Below, piece after piece: positions 46,374 through 55,110 of a stretch of 64,000 bases of DNA. Origin of the DNA: Synechococcales cyanobacterium GL140_1_metabinner_5_sub (GTDB taxonomy: Bacteria; Cyanobacteriota; Cyanobacteriia; Cyanobacteriales; Chamaesiphonaceae); contig JANYHM010000079.1 in assembly GCA_025359065.1 (NCBI GenBank), forward strand, positions 1 to 64,000, given 5' to 3'. The position numbers were made by a program, and so were the translations under genes. Below the pieces are notes generated by a model, which saw only the letters and a list, made by a program, of their open reading frames with translations, was not told the DNA's origin and made no database searches. The first letter of the stretch is position 1, and each line of letters opens with the position of its first letter.

Positions 46374-49300
46374 TCATTCTAACTCATTGGGAAGTAAATA
46401 CTTGCCGAATTTAATATAGATGGCTGGTAAAACAACCAAGGTGATCGCGGTGGATGTAAACAGTCCGCCAAAGACCACGATCGACAGAGGCTGCAATAGT
46501 TCTTGCCCCGACCCTCCTTGCAGAATGGTGGGCACTAAGCCGAGAGCAGAAGTCAGCGCCGTCATCAAAATTGCATTCAGCCGCTCCATAGAGCCTTTGA
46601 CCACCACATCAATCAAAGGCAAACCTGCGGCATGTTTACTATTATAGTTATTCACGAGCAGCAAGCCATTGCGAGTAGCTAAGCCAAACAGTGATACAAA
46701 CCCCACGAGCGAAGCGATCGACAAGATGCCACCGGTCAGGGCTACAGCCAGAACACCCCCAATTAAGCCGATGGGTAGATTGATCATAATAGCAATAGTC
46801 GAAGGAACAGACTTTACTGACAAATACATTAATAGGGTGACACCAATGAAGGCCAAAGCGCCAAAGACTAGAATGTTGTTGGTCGATCGCTCCTCGGCTT
46901 CATACTGACCAGCGTAGTTTATGTAATACCCTTGTGGCAGAGCTACATTGCTCTTGATCTTGGCTTCTAGCTCCGTCACAACCGATCGCAAATCTCGATC
47001 TTTAGTATTCGCTGCCACCACTACCATGCGCGAAATATCTTCGTGGTTAATCGTATTTGGCCCTTGACCCATCTCAATATCGGCTATGCTGCTGAGGGGG
47101 ATATTGACTCCGCTGGGGGTACTAACTAACAGGTTGCGAATGCCCTGCATATCGCTGCGCGCCGCTGGTTTTAGCCATACTACTAAATCAAAAGATTGCT
47201 GTTTTTCTAGCACCTGAGAGACCACTTGGCCACTGAGAGCTGTCTCGATCACCTTAGCCATGTCGGCTACCGAGAGACCATAGCGGCTGGCTGCCGATCG
47301 ATTGAACTTGATTTGGATCTGGGGAATAGGAATTTGTTGCTCCAGCACCAAATCTACAATGCCCGGTACGGTCTTCATTTCTGCCTCCACCTGCTCTCCC
47401 AGACGACGCAGTTCAGCTAGATCTGACCCCGCAATTTTAACGGCGATCGCACTGCGCACACCGGACAACACCTCATCCATCCGATGGGATAAAAAGCCGC
47501 CAACATTAGGTGCTGCACCGGGCACCTTGGCAAATTCTTCCCGCAGTTTAGCAATGGTGGCTGGTCGGTTACGCATACCAGCCGCACTGAGTTCAATATC
47601 CACATGAGCCAAATTCACACTGGCCGCGTCGGCATCGCCAGCGGCTCGTCCCGATCGGGTTTGAATAAATTTAAAGCGAGGATCTTTCTTCAGAACCTTT
47701 TCTAGTAATGATCCAGCCTGGGCGGTAGCCGATAGAGACACACCTGGATAGAGAGTGAGGGTGTTGACCATGGTTTGCTCTTGAAATTCTGGCAAGAAAA
47801 TGCGTCCGAAACTAGGAATCATTAAAATAGCTACTAGCAGCAAGACTATGGATGTAGCCATTACTGACCCTGCACCCTGAAAAGCCATCTTGAGACATTG
47901 CCCATATAGCTGCTGACAGGCACGAGCCAGCCAAGGTTCACGCCGACTAATTTTAGCGGCTGGTAATAACAGGGCGCAGAGAGCAGGCGAAACCAACAAA
48001 GACTCAACGCTAGACACTACCACTACTACCAGATAAGCAACACCCATGGCCGAGAAAATGCGTCCATCTACACCGGGCAGCGTAAAAATAGGCGAAAAGA
48101 CCACTATGCCAATAATAGTGGCTCCAATTAAAGATTCTCGCACCTCTTCGGCTCCTTGAAAAATCACTTCCAATACGGGTAATGGCTGCTCCCGATAGTG
48201 GTTTTCCCGCAGGCGGCGATAGGTATTTTCGCCATAGACAATAGCATCATCAATGGCTGTCCCAATAGCTACGGTCAGCCCACCTAAAGTCATGGTATTT
48301 AGCCCCACACCGAGCACCGAGAGTATGAGCAAGCTAAACACTAATGTCAGCACAAAATCTAGCAAGCAGACTGTCAATGTCCGCCAATTCATCAGAAAAG
48401 GAATCAATACTAAGCTGGCAATCAAGCTGCCTTGGGCGAGGGAAGATACCACATTCTGCACTGAAGAATCGATATAACTACGCTGCCGAAAAGTGGTTGT
48501 TACCTGCATGGTGTTAGGCAGGGTTTTCTGGATATCGGCCATGGCCTTCTCCACAGCCCTGGAAACCTTGGGGGTATCTACCGCAGGCTGCTTATTCACC
48601 ATCACAATGACCGCAGGTTGCCCATTAAAGCTGCCATCTCCCCGTTTAATGGCTCCACCGAGTTGAATATCGGCAACATCTTGGAGTTTGATAGGGATGC
48701 CATTGCTGGCCGTAACTGTAGATTGACGCAGATCGTCGAGGGACTCAATGCGACCAAGACCCCGCACCAACTGCTCTCGATCGGGCGTAATCAAATAGCC
48801 CCCAGCCGCATTCAGATTAGCCCCCTTCGCCGCAGTCGCAACCTGTTCAAGGGTGACATTAGTAGCGGCTAGCTTAGCCGGATCTACCAATACCTGATAC
48901 TGCCGCTGCTCTCCCCCAAAAACCAGCACTTGACTCACACCCGGCACGGCCAGCAGGCGATTGTTCACTTGCCAGTCTACAATTCGCCGCACGTCCATGA
49001 GACTTTGGCTACTGTTGGGAGCCAGCGTAAAGGCATATTGCAAAACCAAGCCCACGGGCGAACTCTGGGGCGAGATCTGGGGTGGGCTGCTGCCCGGTGG
49101 AAGTTTTGTAATTGCTTGCTGGAGCCGCTCGGATACCCGTTGACGGGCTTGGTAGGGATCAACGCTCCAGTCGAAAACCGTGCGGATTGAGGATATCCCT
49201 GCGGCTGAGCTAGAGCGGACAGCGCTAATACCGGGTGTGCCATTGAGGGCACTTTCTAGGGGTACCGTCACCAGGGATTCCACTTCTTCAGGAGCCAAAC

Positions 49301-49463
49301 CGGGGGCTTCGGTTTGAATTTCTACTTGGGGTGGGGCAAAGGCCGGCAGCACATCTAGGGGCATTTGAGGGATGGCATAGACTGTCCATAGCACTAACCC
49401 CACTGTTCCTAAAAGCGTTAGCCAGCGGCGATCGATGACCCAGCGTACAATGTCGTTTAGCAT
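46374..49463 (-). CDS. heavy-metal efflux RND pump (CusA/CopA-like)
   Basis: The protein (1029 residues from ATG 49463) is a full-length RND transporter of the heavy-metal group. It has the first helix WLTLLGTVGLVLW, the PQMPLDVLPAFAPPQVEIQT porter start, and the TM4 proton-relay region GTAIDDAIVYGEN with acidic residues typical of CusA-type pumps. The second half repeats the fold, with LFGLATRNGLLLVNN. It should export monovalent metal (copper or silver) or another heavy metal from periplasm to outside. The start lies 7 bp after the membrane-fusion gene. No outer-membrane channel gene is adjacent. Confidence 0.9.
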   Translation of the reverse strand: MLNDIVRWVIDRRWLTLLGTVGLVLWTVYAIPQMPLDVLPAFAPPQVEIQTEAPGLAPEEVESLVTVPLESALNGTPGISAVRSSSAAGISSIRTVFDWSVDPYQARQRVSERLQQAITKLPPGSSPPQISPQSSPVGLVLQYAFTLAPNSSQSLMDVRRIVDWQVNNRLLAVPGVSQVLVFGGEQRQYQVLVDPAKLAATNVTLEQVATAAKGANLNAAGGYLITPDREQLVRGLGRIESLDDLRQSTVTASNGIPIKLQDVADIQLGGAIKRGDGSFNGQPAVIVMVNKQPAVDTPKVSRAVEKAMADIQKTLPNTMQVTTTFRQRSYIDSSVQNVVSSLAQGSLIASLVLIPFLMNWRTLTVCLLDFVLTLVFSLLILSVLGVGLNTMTLGGLTVAIGTAIDDAIVYGENTYRRLRENHYREQPLPVLEVIFQGAEEVRESLIGATIIGIVVFSPIFTLPGVDGRIFSAMGVAYLVVVVVSSVESLLVSPALCALLLPAAKISRREPWLARACQQLYGQCLKMAFQGAGSVMATSIVLLLVAILMIPSFGRIFLPEFQEQTMVNTLTLYPGVSLSATAQAGSLLEKVLKKDPRFKFIQTRSGRAAGDADAASVNLAHVDIELSAAGMRNRPATIAKLREEFAKVPGAAPNVGGFLSHRMDEVLSGVRSAIAVKIAGSDLAELRRLGEQVEAEMKTVPGIVDLVLEQQIPIPQIQIKFNRSAASRYGLSVADMAKVIETALSGQVVSQVLEKQQSFDLVVWLKPAARSDMQGIRNLLVSTPSGVNIPLSSIADIEMGQGPNTINHEDISRMVVVAANTKDRDLRSVVTELEAKIKSNVALPQGYYINYAGQYEAEERSTNNILVFGALAFIGVTLLMYLSVKSVPSTIAIMINLPIGLIGGVLAVALTGGILSIASLVGFVSLFGLATRNGLLLVNNYNSKHAAGLPLIDVVVKGSMERLNAILMTALTSALGLVPTILQGGSGQELLQPLSIVVFGGLFTSTAITLVVLPAIYIKFGKYLLPNELE

Positions 49464-49470
49464 GTGTTTC

Positions 49471-51378
49471 CTAAAGTTGACTGGTGCTAGACTCGGCGAT
49501 GGGCTGTGCTGGCTGATCATCTAGCGCCAAGGAGTCTGGTAATTGAGGCTGAGCCGGTTCTTCTGATTCCAGTAAGGTTGCGGTAATGACCCGATCAATC
49601 TCCGCATTCAGGTCTTGAGTGGATGCCGAACTTGCCCCCCGACGGCGGCGGAAAAAGAGAGCTCCTAAACTCAACGCTACAGCGCCACTGGCCACTGGCC
49701 ATAGTCCGATCGGCAAAGCTGCTGTATTGGATGCAGCACTCTGCTGGGCTGCTGGCGATTCTGGATGGTCTCCCCGTAAGGATTGGGCATAGAGAGACAG
49801 AGCATTTTGGGTCACGACTCGATCGCCCGCAAACAGACCTTGAGTAATTTCCAGTCGCTCAGCCGTTGTTCTGCCGGTCTTGACTTCGATCGCCTGAAAG
49901 GTGTCGCCGCTTTGAACATAGAGCAGTTTTTTGCCATTCGCTTCTACCAGTGCCGAGCTGGGCACCGAGAGTACTGCTGAGGCGCTGTTACCAGTCGCTA
50001 CTTCTAGCTCAGCGAACATTCCTGCCTTTAGTTGACCATCAGTGTTGTCTAACAAGGTCTGCACTGGCACCGTGCGCTTTTCGCCTACGCCTGTTCCAAT
50101 GCGGCTTACTGTGCCGGTCAGGACTTGCCCCGATGCCACCCTGGCATAGACGGTTTGACCCACGGCTACCTTGGCCAGATCGCCTTCATAGAGGTTAGCG
50201 GTGGCCACCACTTGGCGATCGTTCCCTAGGGTCATAATCTGAGTTTCTCCCTCCACCACCGTTTGGCCAACGGTGGCTGGTCGAGCCGTCACGGTGCCAT
50301 TGATCGGCGCGGTGATGGTTACGACTCCCTGTTCGTTGGCCGAAAGACCCAACTGTTTTAGGCGCAGTAGGTAGTGGCGATCGACCAGATCTAACTTGGT
50401 TTTAGCCGCTGTGAGGGCAGCCTGCGATCGCTCTAATTCTGCTGTGGCCGCCGCCACGTCTTTCTGGGTTGATGCCGTGGTGAGGCTGGCCCTGGCTTCA
50501 GCCAGCTTGGCTGCCGATTCTTGCTGACTGCGGAAGGGAAGTTCTGTTTCGGCTTTACGGAGTTCGGTGTCGGCAGTGATTACTTCTATTTGCTGCTGTG
50601 CCTTGGCCAGTTTGGATTGAGCGGCCAGCCACTGCGCCCGAGAATCCAACACCTGTCGCCGAGGTAACGCTCCACCATTGGCCAAACGTTGGTCTTGGCT
50701 GTATCGCTCCTGAGCCACAGCGAGTTCTGTGCGGGCTAGTTCAATATCTGTCTTGGCTATGGTCAGTTGCCGCTGGTACTTGTCGCGAGCTGCCCGCACC
50801 ACCGACTGATCGCGCACGAGGGTTTTATCTCGCTCAAACTGAGCTTGTGCTGCCGTCAGACTGTCTCGGGCACGGTTAATCTCAGCGGCGGCAATGATCC
50901 GATAGCGTTGATAGTTGGCTTGGGCTAATTGCAGGTTAGTTTGAGCCTGTTGCACTGTGGCTCCTAGTTCAGCCCGCTTCTCTTGGGCAGTTACGCGGAG
51001 ATCGGTTAATTCAGCGCTAGTGAGAGTGGCGATCGGCTGACCTGCTTGTACTGAGCTACCTGGCTCTACCATTAGCGCCACAAGTTTGCCGCGCACCGGA
51101 GCTGTAACTAGAGCCTGACGGTTGGGAGCCATTTCAATAACGCCGGTTGCTTTTAGACTGACTGCTAGCAGCCGAGCTGTAATCACTTCGGTTTTGATGC
51201 CCAATTGCTGTGCTGTGGCCGTATCTACCACTATTGATGGACTGCTGCCGCTGCTTTTAAATGTTTCAGAGTGACCACTATGGGCTACCACAGGCCATTG
51301 CGACAAAGAGAGGTGCAACAAGAACAGTCCGGTACTGGTTAGTAATGCAGTGAGCCGAGCCGATGGAAAGAAAACCAT
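49471..51378 (-). CDS. RND membrane-fusion protein (CusB/CopB-like)
   Basis: The 635-residue periplasmic adaptor has a signal peptide, a His-containing start (VAHSGHSETF), the lipoyl half GKLVALMVEPGSSVQAGQPIATL, a long helical hairpin (about 130-310), and the beta-barrel parts (GTVSRIGTGVGEKRTVPV; GMFAELEV). It links the inner-membrane pump to an outer channel. It is longer than usual because of a C-terminal extension with a membrane span (GLWPVASGAVALSLGALFF) and a basic then acidic tail. It is the first gene of the pump operon. Confidence 0.88.
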   Translation of the reverse strand: MVFFPSARLTALLTSTGLFLLHLSLSQWPVVAHSGHSETFKSSGSSPSIVVDTATAQQLGIKTEVITARLLAVSLKATGVIEMAPNRQALVTAPVRGKLVALMVEPGSSVQAGQPIATLTSAELTDLRVTAQEKRAELGATVQQAQTNLQLAQANYQRYRIIAAAEINRARDSLTAAQAQFERDKTLVRDQSVVRAARDKYQRQLTIAKTDIELARTELAVAQERYSQDQRLANGGALPRRQVLDSRAQWLAAQSKLAKAQQQIEVITADTELRKAETELPFRSQQESAAKLAEARASLTTASTQKDVAAATAELERSQAALTAAKTKLDLVDRHYLLRLKQLGLSANEQGVVTITAPINGTVTARPATVGQTVVEGETQIMTLGNDRQVVATANLYEGDLAKVAVGQTVYARVASGQVLTGTVSRIGTGVGEKRTVPVQTLLDNTDGQLKAGMFAELEVATGNSASAVLSVPSSALVEANGKKLLYVQSGDTFQAIEVKTGRTTAERLEITQGLFAGDRVVTQNALSLYAQSLRGDHPESPAAQQSAASNTAALPIGLWPVASGAVALSLGALFFRRRRGASSASTQDLNAEIDRVITATLLESEEPAQPQLPDSLALDDQPAQPIAESSTSQL

Positions 51379-51425
51379 GAATAAGCTGAAGGGTAAAATT
51401 CCTATCTATAGCTTGCTGGATGACC

Positions 51426-51442
51426 GATGAGGTTTGGATGAG
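51426..51442 (-). promoter_or_regulatory. candidate CopR-like operator upstream of the pump operon
   Basis: GATGAG-gtttg-GATGAG is a perfect 6-bp direct repeat with 11-bp period, 47 bp upstream of the membrane-fusion gene. It matches the site at 45719-45735. An extra GATGAC lies at 51419-51424. Confidence 0.55.
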
Positions 51443-51474
51443 GACTGGGACAATGTAAACATATGGGTCATGTA

Positions 51475-51505
51475 GAAAAAACCCGTGCTGCAAAGCACGG
51501 GTTTT
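51475..51505 (-). terminator. intrinsic terminator of the Calx-beta gene (possibly bidirectional)
   Basis: ACCCGTGCT (51481-51489) and AGCACGGGT (51494-51502) form a 9-bp stem. On the minus strand six T residues follow; on the plus strand four T residues follow. It lies 22 bp past the Calx-beta stop. Confidence 0.85.
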
Positions 51506-51526
51506 CGGTTTAACTAATCGATCGAT

Positions 51527-54500
51527 TTAGCCAAGTTTAAAGTAAACATCAACAGTGTCGATCGAGTTGCCATTGTTAGTAATTGCATTACTCTTCTCAC
51601 CCAAGATATTGCCCTGAGCATCGGTGCTGAAGTTACTGCTATAAGCAGTGTTCAGCTTAGCAATGCCAGCATCTGCCAAGGAAGTAAGCTCACCAGCATC
51701 TGTCACACCGTTGACATTAGCATCGCGCCAAACACCCAAAGAGCTGAAGAACTCATCGTTAGCATCAACCACACCATCACTGTTGGAATCGAAGCTAGCC
51801 AGTGTGCCGAAGCCTTCGCCTACTGCGCCACCAAATAGCTCACTGCGATTGTCGATCGAGCCGTTACCATTGCGATCGATTGCCAAGAAGCCGTCTTCAC
51901 CAGAGATCCAGCCGGTATTCACTGCTTGACCGCTGTTTAGAATGTCAAACTTCACGCCGGCATCAACGCTCACAGTTTGAACACCGTCGTCGTTGAGGTC
52001 AAGGGCGATCGGGCTGATGTAGTTGATTTTGCTAGCATCCTTGATGGTGACATCGATTTTGCTATCAGCGGCGTGGATGTTAGCATCGGTGGCGCTAGTC
52101 AGGGTAACAGAGAAGGTTTCGTCGCCTTCACGCTGTTTGCTAGCTTCTGGAGAGTTCAAACCAGTGCCGATGTAACGGTTCTCTTGATCGTAGAAGCGGT
52201 ATAGAGACTCGTTGGCATTGAGCTGAGTTGGTAACAGTGCCCAAGGAGAGATCACGTTTTCTTTCCAAGCATCAACCTTAAAGGCATCAGAAGTTTTTTG
52301 GCCAGCTTTGACTGTGACAGTGATGGTGTTACCTGTGTTCAGGGAACCATCGCTCTTAGAAACAGTGAAGTCTTTGTCATCTCTGACCTGATAGCCATTT
52401 GGCTCAGTGTTGATGTTTTTCCAGTAGATGTCGCCCCACTTAGCGAAGTCTTTAGCTACTTGCTGATTTTCTAGGGTGCTGTCAGGGTTGCCAGTAAAGG
52501 TTGGCTGAGTAGCGTTGCCCAGTCTGGTGCCCTTGTTGGCATCAATGCGGTTGGCAGTGCCGTTGGCGATCGTGATAGTAAAAGTCCGATCTTTATCGCT
52601 AACAGTATCTAATTCAACTTTGTAGCTACCAGCACCACCTTCAGTGATCATGTTGTCGCCAACAAGTTTCGCTTTAGGTGTGACACCAGGTGTTGGAGTA
52701 ACTGGTGGAGTTGGAGTAACTGGCGGAGCTGGAGTTACCGGTGGAGTTGGAGTTACCGGTGGAGTTGGAGTTACTGGAGGAGTTGGTGTTACCGGCGGAG
52801 TTGGTGTTACGGGAGGAGTTGGTGTTACCGGCGGAGTTGGAGTTGCGGGTGGAATTGGTGTTACCGGCGGAGTCGGTGTTACTGGTGGAGTCGGAGTTAC
52901 TGGTGGAGTCGGAGTTACTGGAGGAGTTGGAGTTACCGGTGGAGTCGGAGTAACCGGCGGAGTCGGTGTTCCGACAATAGGATCTTTGATATTCAAAGCA
53001 GCCTGTACCATGGTGGGGTCTAAATGTCCCAGACCCTCGTTGTTAGGAGATACTTTGAGAATTAGTGATTCAGAACCTTCTGTCCGGTTATCTGTATTGG
53101 TTTTAACTCGTACTTGAGCAGAAGTTACACCGGGCTTGAAAGCAAAACCGAAGTTATCATCTTCAACCAGTTTTTCCCAGTTTGCGCCATTGTCGATCGA
53201 GACCTGTAAGGTATTTGGATCATAATCAGTCGCCCGATCGGTAGTGCCATCAACCAAGTTGAATTTCGCCCAGCTCCACTTATAGTCGCTGTTTTTGTCT
53301 ACAGAGACAGTCCAAGAAGCAAAATCTCCTTCAAACTTGTCGCCATTAGAAACCACGCCAATTTTTTGCACATCATTGTCCAAAACAAAGGCTGTTTCGA
53401 TGACGTTGCCGCCAGAGAATCCGGTAACTGGTGTAACGGTAAGAGTAAAGTTTTCCCGATCGGTGAAAATATTGCCCGGTGCCAAATTGGCATCCACCAC
53501 ATTGTCATCGACAGTAGGAACTTTCAACAAGAGCTTGTCTTTACCAGCATCAAAGCTGATTTCGTCACCATTGGTGAAAGGCTTAAAGGTAGCTCCACCA
53601 TCGGTAGAAATCTGTAAACCAGTTTTAGTGTAGTCACCAGGAGCGATCGCGGTGCCATCGTTTAGGCTGAGCTTAACTTTGTTTACTCCAGAAACAGGAG
53701 TGCTAGACATGATGGTAAACACTGCCTCTTGGCCTTCTACAACAGAGAAGTCCTTGACCATTAATGTTGGTGCAGAAGGAGTTGGAGTTACCGGCGGAGT
53801 TGGCGTTACCGGTGGAGTTGGTGTTACCGGCGGAGTTGGTGTTACCGGTGGAGTCGGTGTTACCGGAGGAGTTGGCGTTACCGGCGGAGTTGGAGTTACT
53901 GGAGGAGTTGGAGTTACTGGAGGAATTGGCGTTACTGGAGGAATTGGAGTTATTGGAGGAGTTGGTGTTCCACCAATAGGATCCTTGATATTCAAAGCAG
54001 CCTGTACCATGGTGGGGTCTAAATGTCCCAGACCTTCGTTGTTAGGAGATACTTTGAGAATAAGCGATTCAGAACCTTCTGTCCGGTTGTCTGTGTTGGT
54101 TTTAACCCGTACTTGAGCAGAAGTTACACCGGGCTTGAAAGCAAAACCAAAATTGTCATCTTCGTTCAGCTTTGTCCAAGTTCCACCATTGTCGATCGAA
54201 ACCTGCAAGGTGTTTGGATCATAATCAGTTGCCCGATCGGTAGTGCCATCAACCAAGTTGAACTTTGCCCAACTCCACTTATAATCACTGTTCTTGTCTA
54301 CAGACACTGTCCAAGAAGCAAAATCACCCTCAAACTTATCGCCGTTGGACACTACTGAAATCTTCTGGACATCATTGTCTATGATTGAAGCGTTACCAAT
54401 TACTACACCACCGCCAAATCCAGATACAGGGGTAGCAGTGAGGGTGAAATTTTCCCGATCGGTGAAAATATTGCCCGGTGCTAAATTGGCATCTACCACG

Positions 54501-54790
54501 TTGTCATCAACCGTCTTGACTTTTAAGTATAAGCAATCAGTACCTGGCTCAAAGCTAATTTCACTGCCATTGGTAAAGGGTTGATAGTTAGTGCCGTCTA
54601 CAGAATATTGCAGACTATCTAGCAAGTAATCGCCAGGTGCAATAGCCGTACCATTTGCCACGGTCAGCTTGAGCTTATTTCCTTTGTAAGCTGCTGAGCT
54701 AGTGCCGATCGTAAATATGGCATCTTGTCCTTCCTTTACTGAAAAATCTTTGATTTCTAAAGTTGGTAGGCTCAAAGGTTTATTGTTCAC
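51527..54790 (-). CDS. large Calx-beta repeat protein, probably secreted
   Basis: The 1087-residue acidic protein starts LPTLEIKDFSVKEGQDAIF, a Calx-beta domain, and has no signal peptide. Residues 6-273 (two Calx-beta units) and about 340-606 are near copies. Each is followed by a PTPPVT hexapeptide linker (about 65 and 97 residues). A third Calx-beta-like part follows (705-915). The C-terminal 150 residues hold calcium-binding loops (DLNDDGVQ, DRNGNGSIDN, DSNSDGVVDANDEF) found in proteins exported by type I systems. It is probably an extracellular or surface protein. No exporter gene is adjacent. Confidence 0.8.
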   Translation of the reverse strand: MNNKPLSLPTLEIKDFSVKEGQDAIFTIGTSSAAYKGNKLKLTVANGTAIAPGDYLLDSLQYSVDGTNYQPFTNGSEISFEPGTDCLYLKVKTVDDNVVDANLAPGNIFTDRENFTLTATPVSGFGGGVVIGNASIIDNDVQKISVVSNGDKFEGDFASWTVSVDKNSDYKWSWAKFNLVDGTTDRATDYDPNTLQVSIDNGGTWTKLNEDDNFGFAFKPGVTSAQVRVKTNTDNRTEGSESLILKVSPNNEGLGHLDPTMVQAALNIKDPIGGTPTPPITPIPPVTPIPPVTPTPPVTPTPPVTPTPPVTPTPPVTPTPPVTPTPPVTPTPPVTPTPSAPTLMVKDFSVVEGQEAVFTIMSSTPVSGVNKVKLSLNDGTAIAPGDYTKTGLQISTDGGATFKPFTNGDEISFDAGKDKLLLKVPTVDDNVVDANLAPGNIFTDRENFTLTVTPVTGFSGGNVIETAFVLDNDVQKIGVVSNGDKFEGDFASWTVSVDKNSDYKWSWAKFNLVDGTTDRATDYDPNTLQVSIDNGANWEKLVEDDNFGFAFKPGVTSAQVRVKTNTDNRTEGSESLILKVSPNNEGLGHLDPTMVQAALNIKDPIVGTPTPPVTPTPPVTPTPPVTPTPPVTPTPPVTPTPPVTPIPPATPTPPVTPTPPVTPTPPVTPTPPVTPTPPVTPTPPVTPAPPVTPTPPVTPTPGVTPKAKLVGDNMITEGGAGSYKVELDTVSDKDRTFTITIANGTANRIDANKGTRLGNATQPTFTGNPDSTLENQQVAKDFAKWGDIYWKNINTEPNGYQVRDDKDFTVSKSDGSLNTGNTITVTVKAGQKTSDAFKVDAWKENVISPWALLPTQLNANESLYRFYDQENRYIGTGLNSPEASKQREGDETFSVTLTSATDANIHAADSKIDVTIKDASKINYISPIALDLNDDGVQTVSVDAGVKFDILNSGQAVNTGWISGEDGFLAIDRNGNGSIDNRSELFGGAVGEGFGTLASFDSNSDGVVDANDEFFSSLGVWRDANVNGVTDAGELTSLADAGIAKLNTAYSSNFSTDAQGNILGEKSNAITNNGNSIDTVDVYFKLG
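52681..52972. repeat. 18-bp tandem repeat encoding PTPPVT (linker 2)
   Basis: About sixteen 18-bp units with consensus GGAGTTGGAGTTACTGGC on the plus strand, varying mainly at third codon positions. Such arrays tend to change copy number by slippage. The plus-strand open frames seen here are only the repeat read backwards. Confidence 0.9.
53776..53972. repeat. 18-bp tandem repeat encoding PTPPVT (linker 1)
   Basis: About eleven units of the same 18-bp repeat as at 52681-52972, some encoding PIPPVT. It separates the two near-identical Calx-beta blocks. Confidence 0.9.
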
Positions 54791-55062
54791 TGTATTATCT
54801 CCGCAAAATTTATCGATGTATCAACGATCGCACCCAACCGGGCATTCAGAGAATCATAGTGACATACCCAGTCAGTGATTAACAACCATAAAATGTATTA
54901 GATTGAGATCTGCAACATAAGTTAGTACAGCCAACAATCCACAGCAAGAGCTTTACGCCATAAGCCAAGCAAAATTTGTGATCTGTTTTTTTATCTAAAA
55001 AATGAATTTATACTATAGTTAATAAATCAGCAAATTGGCTGAATGCACTGCGCAACTTACAC

Positions 55063-55092
55063 AAAAAAAGCCAGCATTTTAGCGCTGGCTTT
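55063..55092 (-). terminator. intrinsic terminator of the Deg/HtrA gene
   Basis: AAAGCCAGC (55067-55075) pairs with GCTGGCTTT (55084-55092); on the minus strand a run of seven T follows, 20 bp past the stop. The remaining gap up to 54790 shows only A/T-rich promoter-like sequence. Confidence 0.85.
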
Positions 55093-55110
55093 ATCCCAAG
55101 ATTGACATGC

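Noticed and set aside
52644-53117. Gly/Val-rich plus-strand frame, also 53652-54116
   Set aside because: These are the PTPPVT repeats of the Calx-beta gene read on the opposite strand.
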